A stretch of 25,574 nt of DNA from Dethiosulfatibacter sp. (GTDB lineage: Bacteria; Bacillota_A; Clostridia; Tissierellales; Dethiosulfatibacteraceae): NCBI GenBank assembly GCA_019084435.1, contig JAHRFV010000008.1:1-25574 (forward strand), written 5' to 3'. This document shows positions 8,572 through 13,444 of this stretch, one piece after another. The notes below the pieces were generated by a model. It did not search any database. It had not been told where the DNA came from and was given only the letters and a program-made list of their open reading frames with translations. Position numbers and translations under genes: made by a program. Within the stretch, counting starts at the first letter, position 1. Each line of letters opens with the position of its first letter.

Positions 8572-9195
8572 CTAATGTCTCACTGATTCTTTATCAGCTT
8601 TTTTCGTACCAGTCCCACCTTCAACAACACCATCAGTCCTAAGTACGCTTATCACCGTACCAAAGAAGCACCTGATATCCATCAGAAGTCCAATCTTCTC
8701 AGCGTATTCTCCATCAAGTCTAGCCTTAACATCAATTTCAAGCTCATCTCTACCATTAATCTGCGCCCAGCCTGTAAGACCGACAGGCACGTCATTTGCC
8801 CCATACTTATCTCTTTCTTCTATCAAATCATACTGATTCCAAAGAGCAGGTCTTGGACCGATAACGCTCATCTCACCTTTAAAGATGTTGATTATTTGAG
8901 GCAGTTCGTCTAGAGATGTTCTACGTAAGAACTTACCTACCTTTGTAATCCACTGATCTGGATTCTCCAATAGATGAGTAGGAGTGTCCTTAGGCGTATC
9001 GATTCTCATGGTTCTAAACTTCAATATATGAAAATGACTCTTATGGATCCCAACTCTCTTCTGTTTAAAGAGAACAGGTCCAGGGGAGTCAACCTTGATT
9101 GCTATAATGAGTACTAAAAAAACAGGAGATAATATGATAAGTCCAAGTGTTGAAAGTATGATATCTATTAATCTTTTGATTCTTAAATAAACCAT
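8572..9195 (-). CDS. Initiating phosphoglycosyl transferase (bacterial sugar transferase, PglC/WbpL-like)
   Basis: Monotopic phosphoglycosyl transferase of 207 residues, the short form without the extra membrane domain of WbaP. Residues 8-31 form the re-entrant hydrophobic helix (KRLIDIILSTLGLIILSPVF), then LFKQKRVG, HILKFRTM, and TSLDELPQ with the catalytic Asp96-Glu97 pair, then MSVIGPRP and GLTGWAQINGR. It transfers a phospho-sugar from a UDP-sugar to undecaprenyl phosphate at the cytoplasmic face and so starts repeat-unit assembly. AGGAGG stands seven bases before the ATG. It is the first structural gene after the 580-bp leader-like gap and so probably the first gene of the assembly operon. 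The short C-terminal tail after VVEGGTG is polar and of unclear role. Confidence 0.93.
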   Translation of the reverse strand: MVYLRIKRLIDIILSTLGLIILSPVFLVLIIAIKVDSPGPVLFKQKRVGIHKSHFHILKFRTMRIDTPKDTPTHLLENPDQWITKVGKFLRRTSLDELPQIINIFKGEMSVIGPRPALWNQYDLIEERDKYGANDVPVGLTGWAQINGRDELEIDVKARLDGEYAEKIGLLMDIRCFFGTVISVLRTDGVVEGGTGTKKADKESVRH

Positions 9196-9404
9196 GATAG
9201 TTCCTCCTGCCTCTGTTATGTATGTTTATGGTGTATAGGACACCTTATTTTCTTAATCTATATGTAGTGTTTTGATTGATTTCTAGCACAATATCTTGCA
9301 TAAATATATGCTTTGATTGAATGGGACTACGTGTAATGCTTCTGTAACATTAGTACATTTCGGTGTTGTGCTTAAACCCTTGATATCACTGCCTTGCAGC
9401 CTGT

Positions 9405-9446
9405 TTATCCTTTCACCATACTCACGTCGATATATACATCCAATCA
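9405..9446 (-). repeat. 42-nt dispersed motif, copy A
   Basis: Plus-strand core ACTCACGTCGATATATA. It matches 10921-10964 at 36 of 42 aligned positions with one 2-nt gap; both copies lie in noncoding sequence upstream of a minus-strand gene. On the minus strand it reads GTGAGTATGGTGAAAGGA. Next to it, CTGCAAGGCAG can form a small hairpin. Function unknown. Confidence 0.55.
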
Positions 9447-9465
9447 AAAAGTTTGCGATTTCTCA

Positions 9466-9544
9466 GACTACATAGACTACAAAACCTTTAAAATCTTGAT
9501 ATTACTGGATTCAAGCCTGTAGTCTGATTTTTTAGTTGGACTAC
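9466..9544. repeat. Cluster of four GACTAC words
   Basis: GACTAC occurs at 9466-9471, 9475-9480 and 9539-9544 on plus, and inverted as GTAGTC at 9519-9524; a fifth copy is at 9325-9330. The first and third blocks form longer inverted matches (CAGACTAC against GTAGTCTG). Such clusters occur at recombinase or integrase binding sites and at edges of small mobile elements, but no recombinase gene is present here. Confidence 0.4.
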
Positions 9545-9634
9545 ATTTTCGATTTTGACTATTGTACACATAATGTGTTCCAAACGTAAATTCATTGTTA
9601 CTTTCCAACTGTCAAGGAATCCTTTATAGTTCAT
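9488..9634 (-). CDS. Possible 48-residue protein or leader peptide
   Basis: An ATG at 9632-9634 is preceded by GAGGAG with seven bases between, a spacing as good as any gene in the window. The frame stays open for 48 codons and ends in TAA. The predicted peptide begins MNYKGFLDSWKVTMNLRLEH and ends GLNPVISRF; it has no signal peptide, membrane span or motif that I recognise. It overlaps the GACTAC cluster. It could be a small gene, a regulatory leader peptide ahead of the polysaccharide operon, or the 5' stump of a lost gene. The ribosome site is the main support. Confidence 0.35.
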   Translation of the reverse strand: MNYKGFLDSWKVTMNLRLEHIMCTIVKIENVVQLKNQTTGLNPVISRF

Positions 9635-9671
9635 TTTTGATCTCCTCGAGTGCAATTACATAAATTCTCTC

Positions 9672-9696
9672 AGTTGTTGCAGATTATGCAACAACT
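9672..9696 (-). promoter_or_regulatory. Perfect 9-bp hairpin in the operon leader
   Basis: AGTTGTTGC (9672-9680) and GCAACAACT (9688-9696) pair perfectly around a 7-nt loop. There is no U-tract on either strand, so it does not look like an intrinsic terminator. It lies about 480 bp upstream of the phosphoglycosyl transferase gene, in the stretch where a LoaP recruitment hairpin would be expected. That link is inference. Confidence 0.4.
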
Positions 9697-9751
9697 CAAA
9701 TATGACCTATCTCTGAATTAGTTTAGGCAAATTATGCCCATACTGAAATCG

Positions 9752-9777
9752 TTAATTGGTCACGCAGTGCGTGACTA
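9752..9777. repeat. 26-bp palindromic repeat, copy 1, at the nuclease stop codon
   Basis: The core GTCACGCAGTGCGTGAC is a 7-bp perfect inverted repeat around AGT. All 26 bases are identical to 10494-10519, which lies inside the same nuclease gene 742 bp away. This copy ends exactly with the nuclease stop codon (9775-9777). It is not followed by a T-run on either strand. Confidence 0.9.
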
Positions 9778-10797
9778 ATCTTGCAATGATTTCTCAATCT
9801 CAATCAAATTCCTCTCCCGCTTCAATTCCTTCTTTAGTTCTTCCTCTGTCGGTAAATACGGAAGATACTTCGCAGAGAAAAGCTGTTTACTTTCTTCTAG
9901 AACAGAGTACTTTACAACCGTTTCATTTCTTTCTGAGGACAAGATGATACCGATTGTCGGATTATCAGATTCGGATTTAACTTCTTTCTCAAAATACCTC
10001 ACATAAAAATCCATTTGTCCAATATCTTGATGACACAGCTTGCCTACCTTCAAATCAATAAGAATGAAGCACTTCAAGATGTAGTTGTAAAAAACAAGAT
10101 CTATATAGAAATGATCTCCCTCTGCAGTAATTCTTTTCTGTCTTGCAACGAATGAAAAACCTTTGCCAAGCTCCAGGAGGAATTTTTGTAGATTGTCCAT
10201 CAACGCTTTTTCAACTTCAATTTCTGTAAAGTCTCTATGATCGGTCAACCCCATAAACTCAAGTACAAACGGGTCTTTAATGATGTCTTCTGCTTGGATG
10301 CCTTTTTCCAACTTGTTAATTTCATTTCGTACTATCTGTTTGTTCTGGCTTGCAAGTATTCTCTGGTAATAAAAAGTATTAATTTGTCGTTCTAACTGAC
10401 GCGTACTCCAATTTCCTTCGATACACTCTTCTATATAAAAATTTCTAATTTCTTCATTTTCTATCTTCATCAATAAACGATAATGTGTCCAGCTTAATTG
10501 GTCACGCAGTGCGTGACTATTTGGAAAGGTAAGATAAAACTGGCGCATATACTTCAAGTTTGTCACTGTAAATCCTTTTCCAAACTCGACTTTGAGCTCC
10601 TTCGAAAGACTTTTTATTAAATAATCTCCATACTCAGCACGTTCATTTCCATCTTGGGCTTCAATAATCAATTTGCCTACATTCCAGTAAGCTTCAACCA
10701 TAGCAAAATTAACGGCTTTATAGGCTTTTTCCCGTGCACTTATAAGCACTTCTTTTATGGATTCAAATATGCTTCTGTCTAATTTGTCTTTAGCCAA
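9775..10797 (-). CDS. YhcG/DUF1016-family PDDEXK nuclease
   Basis: Protein of 340 residues with the two-part build of the DUF1016 family. An N-terminal DNA-binding region (about 1-170) contains AMVEAYWNVGKLIIE, KYMRQFYLTFP and the family hallmark LSWTHYRLL. A C-terminal PD-(D/E)xK nuclease domain has Asp233 in YIDLVFYN and Asp248-Leu-Lys250 in LIDLKVGKL, then GQMDFYVRYF and PTIGIILSSERNE. The start is TTG (10795-10797) with AGGTGA a few bases upstream; the next in-frame ATG would remove conserved sequence. Family members are scattered in accessory regions and suspected of roles in DNA recombination or defence; the function of this one is unknown. Its place between loaP and the operon that LoaP should control is odd and suggests insertion. 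A 26-bp palindrome in its coding sequence is repeated at its stop. Confidence 0.9.
   Translation of the reverse strand: MAKDKLDRSIFESIKEVLISAREKAYKAVNFAMVEAYWNVGKLIIEAQDGNERAEYGDYLIKSLSKELKVEFGKGFTVTNLKYMRQFYLTFPNSHALRDQLSWTHYRLLMKIENEEIRNFYIEECIEGNWSTRQLERQINTFYYQRILASQNKQIVRNEINKLEKGIQAEDIIKDPFVLEFMGLTDHRDFTEIEVEKALMDNLQKFLLELGKGFSFVARQKRITAEGDHFYIDLVFYNYILKCFILIDLKVGKLCHQDIGQMDFYVRYFEKEVKSESDNPTIGIILSSERNETVVKYSVLEESKQLFSAKYLPYLPTEEELKKELKRERNLIEIEKSLQD
10494..10519. repeat. 26-bp palindromic repeat, copy 2, inside the nuclease gene
   Basis: Identical over 26 bp to 9752-9777. Here it is coding and corresponds to the residues SHALRDQL just before the conserved LSWTHYRLL motif. The same DNA thus serves as codons here and as noncoding sequence at the 3' end of the gene. 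Confidence 0.9.
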
Positions 10798-10822
10798 CTC
10801 ATCTCACCTACTTTCTTGTTTG

Positions 10823-10847
10823 AACTATTCGGGAATTCCTAATAGTT
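10823..10847. promoter_or_regulatory. Nested palindrome upstream of the nuclease gene
   Basis: AACTATT (10823-10829) and AATAGTT (10841-10847) form an inverted repeat around an inner GGAATTCC palindrome. The site lies 26-50 bp upstream of the TTG start of the nuclease gene, a position fitting an operator or an mRNA hairpin. No -10/-35 pair was recognised with confidence beside it. Confidence 0.4.
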
Positions 10848-10920
10848 GCTTCAACTTTAAATCTGTATCTTGCATGACAAACTTGATTTTTAACATCTTT
10901 TATGCTACATCTTGTGGTTG

Positions 10921-10964
10921 TTGTCCTTTCAGGATACTCACATCGATATATATGTATCCCATCA
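10921..10964 (-). repeat. 42-nt dispersed motif, copy B
   Basis: Plus-strand core ACTCACATCGATATATA; 36 of 42 aligned positions match copy A at 9405-9446. It begins at the pilin stop codon (10962-10964) and runs into the 165-bp gap before the nuclease gene. On the minus strand TCCTGAAAGGA within it can fold into a small hairpin, which copy A cannot form. Confidence 0.55.
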
Positions 10965-11348
10965 CAACCATGGTGTTTCTCCACCTGAATCAGTTTCATC
11001 ATCGTCATTATCGTCCTCTGAATCATCCGTATAATGAACACTACAGTTTACTTTCCCGTCATAATAACTTAAAATCCCGTCCTCAGGACATAAGTCGCTT
11101 TCATTTTCCAATATGAACTGATCAAACAGAAGCTCTGTATAATCTTTGCCTTCCATCACAAGAAAGGCTGAGTAAAGTCGATTCATTTGAGCAAGATTTG
11201 TATTGCATACTCTTTTCTTTGCTAATATTGTATAGCCACTAAATCTTGGTACGACTATTGCTGAAAGTATTCCCAATATTGCTATAACTACAATCAGTTC
11301 AATTAATGTTATACCGCTATTTTTTAGTTTTAATCTAGTCATTATCAT
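10962..11348 (-). CDS. Type IV pilin-like / pseudopilin protein
   Basis: Protein of 128 residues with a textbook class III signal: a short basic leader, then cleavage expected between Gly12 and Ile13 in NSGITLIELIVVIAILGIL, with the Glu5 of the mature protein at Glu17. A prepilin peptidase and assembly ATPase are needed but not present here. The mature part has two or three cysteines (CNTNL, DLCPED, CSVHY) and ends in a very acidic tail (DDSEDDNDDDETDSGG) followed by ETPWL. Two ATGs six bases apart compete for the start and the ribosome site is weak. It lies 123 bp after loaP. Its neighbourhood (ComK-like protein, sigma factor) makes a link to DNA uptake possible, but it could equally serve adhesion or secretion. 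Confidence 0.85.
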   Translation of the reverse strand: MIMTRLKLKNSGITLIELIVVIAILGILSAIVVPRFSGYTILAKKRVCNTNLAQMNRLYSAFLVMEGKDYTELLFDQFILENESDLCPEDGILSYYDGKVNCSVHYTDDSEDDNDDDETDSGGETPWL

Positions 11349-11471
11349 TTCTCGTATTTAATAAAATATTATTGTTCCAGCTCATAGCTTCGCTATCAAC
11401 ACCTTTAAAGATGCTGATCATTTATGCTATGTCTTCGTCTGACTCATTCGGGGCCGAAACACCCGTTATCA
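11349..11471 (-). other. Gap between loaP and the pilin gene
   Basis: 123 bp holding two small inverted repeats: ATAGC/GCTAT around TTC at 11384-11396, and TTCGG/CCGAA near 11451. The minus strand contains AAGACATAGCATAAATGAT, which resembles AAGATGTAGCATAAAAGAT in the pilin-nuclease gap at 16 of 19 positions. No terminator or promoter is evident. Confidence 0.35.
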
Positions 11472-12002
11472 TCATTGGATTATATCAATTAGTTCGACCC
11501 CTAATTGAATGGTTTTTGTAGAACCCAGCAGATCAATCTTTACCTTTGCTCTGCCCTTTCTGATGTCAAAACTTTGTATGATTCCCTCTAAACCAGATAG
11601 CGGACCTTCCATAATTTTGATGACGTCATTTTCTTTATATGCTTTTGATATCTTCACATTGCCGTCATCGGTTTCAAAAAAAATCTTTAATACTCTAAGT
11701 TCTGAATCGTGTATCTTCAACGGTCCGTCTTCATCTTTTAGCAATTTTGTGTATATAGGCAATGTTTTAATTAAATAATATGTTTCAGTTGAAACAACAC
11801 CTTTTAAGAACACATAACCAGGAAATAAGTTTCTTTTGACAACTCGCCAGTTGCCTTCTTTTCTTTCTCGCAGCTCTCTTTTGGGAACTATGACTCTAAA
11901 TTGATCTCCAAAAGTCAACTCAATAATTTTTCTGACTTTATCTTCTTGCCCTTTCGCAACTTGCAACGCATACCAGTTAATCGAATCGTTGTTGGTAACC
12001 AT
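11472..12002 (-). CDS. loaP: LoaP-type antiterminator (NusG paralog)
   Basis: Protein of 176 residues with the NusG build: an NGN domain from NWYALQVAKGQEDKV through RNLFPGYVFLKG, and a C-terminal KOW domain (NDVIKIMEGPLSGLEGII to LLGSTKTIQLGVELI). LoaP proteins bind RNA polymerase and a leader RNA hairpin and allow it to pass terminators in long polysaccharide or antibiotic operons. A RfaH or UpxY label would describe the same kind of role in other phyla. I prefer the ATG at 12000-12002, because GAGGTGA precedes it by a few bases; a GTG two codons earlier overlaps the upstream stop. It is translationally linked to the winged-helix gene, and the polysaccharide operon lies downstream after the pilin and nuclease genes. 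Confidence 0.85.
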   Translation of the reverse strand: MVTNNDSINWYALQVAKGQEDKVRKIIELTFGDQFRVIVPKRELRERKEGNWRVVKRNLFPGYVFLKGVVSTETYYLIKTLPIYTKLLKDEDGPLKIHDSELRVLKIFFETDDGNVKISKAYKENDVIKIMEGPLSGLEGIIQSFDIRKGRAKVKIDLLGSTKTIQLGVELIDIIQ

Positions 12003-12004
12003 GG

Positions 12005-12619
12005 TCACCTCACAAAAAACTTTTCAACTTTTGTCATATCATTCCCAATTTTTACTAGGTTTTTGAGAATATCATCCTCATAAGCATAGCTGGTAACGAC
12101 TATCACATCATAGTCATAATCATCGATGTGCTGCGAACTTATAATGGGATGTCCCATCATGGATTTTCCTATTTTTCTCTTATCATCGTCTATTACGGCT
12201 ACTACCTGGAGACCATTCTCTTCAGTGTCTCTTAAGACACTGAGAATTGTCTCTGCTACTTCTCCAGCTCCGTAGAGCAAAATTCTCTGATAGTCCTTAT
12301 CCTTCACTTCAAAGATATAGGATTTGACATTACTCTTTGCCAGTTTGTACAGATCCAGTAGTTCCTTGGTATAGGTAATCAGGAGATAGTTCTTCCTTTT
12401 CAATCCTTCAGGGGTAATAAAATAATGCACCGTCTTGGGCGAATGGTACTTTCTGACAATCAAGCCTCTCTCTTCGAGTGCATTGATGTACAGATTGATC
12501 ATGGAAACAGCAGCACCCACAACCTCAGACAATTCCTTCTGCGTGCAGTCATGTTTGATTTCAATATGCTGCAGTAACCGCAGCTCTTTAAGCTCACTAG
12601 TCGGATTGAAAAATTTCAT
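12005..12619 (-). CDS. Winged-helix regulator fused to a CapD-like Rossmann domain
   Basis: Protein of 204 residues in two parts. Residues 1-75 are a MarR/ArsR-like winged helix (LRLLQHIEIKHDCTQKELSE, recognition helix near AAVSMINLYINALEERG, wing YHSPKTVHYFIT). Residues 110-204 are a Rossmann domain with RILLYGAGEVAETIL and AVIDDDKRKIGKSMMGHPII. The second part closely resembles the nucleotide-binding domain of the CapD-type dehydratase encoded at 14442-16331, which has VIGAGEAGVMVI and ALIDDDKKKIGKNINGVPVL. The likely role is a ligand-responsive transcription factor for the polysaccharide locus; what it binds is unknown. AAGGAG lies eight bases before the ATG, a strong promoter stands upstream, and the stop overlaps the alternative loaP start. 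Confidence 0.83.
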   Translation of the reverse strand: MKFFNPTSELKELRLLQHIEIKHDCTQKELSEVVGAAVSMINLYINALEERGLIVRKYHSPKTVHYFITPEGLKRKNYLLITYTKELLDLYKLAKSNVKSYIFEVKDKDYQRILLYGAGEVAETILSVLRDTEENGLQVVAVIDDDKRKIGKSMMGHPIISSQHIDDYDYDVIVVTSYAYEDDILKNLVKIGNDMTKVEKFFVR

Positions 12620-12660
12620 TGATTGATCTCCTTAACATTATTCGCTTTACGAACGAATTA

Positions 12661-12689
12661 ATTATACCAATTTTTTCAGCTGTTGTAAA
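12661..12689 (-). promoter_or_regulatory. Sigma-A promoter of the regulator-loaP operon
   Basis: On the minus strand TTTACA (12684-12689), a 17-bp spacer and TATAAT (12661-12666) form a near-consensus promoter. It lies about 42 bp upstream of the start of the winged-helix gene and would drive that gene, loaP and probably the genes beyond. Confidence 0.8.
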
Positions 12690-12709
12690 CAAGTTTGTGT
12701 CTGTTGTAA
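12680..12709. promoter_or_regulatory. Direct repeat overlapping the -35 box, candidate operator
   Basis: CTGTTGTAA occurs at 12680-12688 and 12701-12709, start to start 21 bp, about two helical turns. The proximal copy covers the -35 hexamer of the regulator-loaP promoter and the distal one lies just upstream. The position suits binding of a dimeric regulator, possibly the winged-helix protein itself. Confidence 0.5.
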
Positions 12710-12723
12710 GTGATGTTACATAA

Positions 12724-13176
12724 TTATCTTTTTTCTGTAAACAATCGTTCCGCCAAAGTAATGTGTTTAAGGTATGGCTTAAGATTTTGAAACAGTTTGA
12801 GCTTTATGCCATTCCTTAATTTAATAAACGCATTTTTGCCTTTACCCTCAAACCCTGTTAGATGATATAAATTGAAATAACCATAAGCACCATCTCTCTT
12901 ATTTAATGGCTTTCTTACCTTATAAGGTACCAGAATATGCTTATCTGAAAATACAATAGGGACGTTGTTTTTAATCCTCAATAGTTTCCCATAAACCTTT
13001 CTGTTTGCTTTCAAATCAGTGCAATAATATTTCCCCATGGTGTTTATGACACTACTAATGTTTTTTTCAGCGATATATGTCTCTCCATTCTCATAAATAA
13101 TCTCTGTGCAATCGCCTTTGTTTTGAGTGTATTCAGGTCTCATTGCTGATACATGGTCATAATTGATCTGTCTCAT
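12724..13176 (-). CDS. ComK-like transcription factor
   Basis: Protein of 150 residues that follows the ComK family pattern: an N-terminal strand region with EIIYENGETYIAEKNISSV, the central TDLKANRKVYGKLLRIKNNVPIVFSD (family pattern: G-R-K, then a short stretch and K-x-P-I), then DKHILVPYKVRKPL, YGYFNLYHLTGFEG, and a closing LRNGIKLKLFQNLKPYLKHITLAERL. ComK binds AT-rich boxes and activates competence genes in Bacillus; related proteins in other Firmicutes have unclear targets. It is a little shorter than Bacillus ComK. AGGAGG lies about seven bases before the ATG. It is divergent from the sigma-factor gene and runs towards the regulator-loaP promoter with no terminator between. The family call rests on pattern resemblance only. 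Confidence 0.6.
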   Translation of the reverse strand: MRQINYDHVSAMRPEYTQNKGDCTEIIYENGETYIAEKNISSVINTMGKYYCTDLKANRKVYGKLLRIKNNVPIVFSDKHILVPYKVRKPLNKRDGAYGYFNLYHLTGFEGKGKNAFIKLRNGIKLKLFQNLKPYLKHITLAERLFTEKR

Positions 13177-13444
13177 GCTATCCTCCTGTAATTTTGTATT
13201 TATTTATATTCTATTTAAAATAAAAGACCCTACTATTTTATCAAAGATAAATGATAATTCAAGGACTTTCGTTTATTTTTTATCAAATTCTTAGAGACTT
13301 TCCACTTTTCCCCTTAGGGACTTTTTGATATTTTAGCATGTACTTGGTGTAAGTCCACCTTTTGATTTTTTTCTGATCTCTGATAACCTCTCCCTATCCG
13401 GAAATAAAATTACATGAGAGCGCTCTCCTGAAAAGGAGACACAA
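13177..13444. promoter_or_regulatory. Divergent control region between the ComK-like and sigma-factor genes
   Basis: 268 bp of AT-rich sequence. For the ComK-like gene, a weak promoter candidate on minus is TTGAAT (13255-13260), 16 bp, TAAAAT (13233-13238). The word GACTTT recurs at 13262, 13294 and 13317. No convincing -10/-35 pair was found for the sigma gene. The last 30 bp form the ribosome-site hairpin listed separately. Confidence 0.4.
13416..13439 (+). promoter_or_regulatory. Two competing hairpins over the sigma-factor ribosome site
   Basis: GAGAGCGCTCTC (13416-13427) is a perfect palindrome. TCTCCT (13424-13429) and AGGAGA (13434-13439) pair around a GAAA tetraloop. The second stem buries the Shine-Dalgarno AAGGAG of the sigma gene; the first stem uses part of the same left arm. 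The two folds exclude each other, so a translational switch or thermosensor is possible. Confidence 0.5.

Larger units (their letters stand above)
9196..9774 (-). other. Leader-like gap between the nuclease gene and the polysaccharide operon
   Basis: About 580 bp without a well-supported gene, lying directly before the first assembly gene on the minus strand. It holds a 9-bp perfect hairpin (9672-9696), a possible 48-codon gene (9488-9634), a cluster of GACTAC words (9466-9544), a 42-nt motif that recurs near the pilin gene (9405-9446), and one copy of a 26-bp palindromic repeat at its right edge. I see no convincing sigma-A promoter. A long leader is what a LoaP-dependent operon would need, but some of these pieces could equally be debris of a lost element. 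Confidence 0.5.

Noticed and set aside
9672..9696. Hairpin as terminator of the nuclease gene
   Set aside because: Stem is perfect but no T-run follows on the minus or plus strand.
9756..9947. Open frame of 63 codons on the plus strand over the nuclease 3' end
   Set aside because: It is antisense to the conserved nuclease C-terminus and begins in the palindromic repeat; no ribosome site.
10808..11041. Open frame of 77 codons on the minus strand overlapping the 3' end of the pilin gene
   Set aside because: No ribosome site, overlaps the well-supported pilin frame, and the residues are low in coding character; the DNA is better explained by the 42-nt motif and the palindrome.
13177..13260. 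ComK boxes (AAAA-N5-TTTT) for autoregulation
   Set aside because: AT-rich half-sites exist but no pair has the 5-bp spacing.
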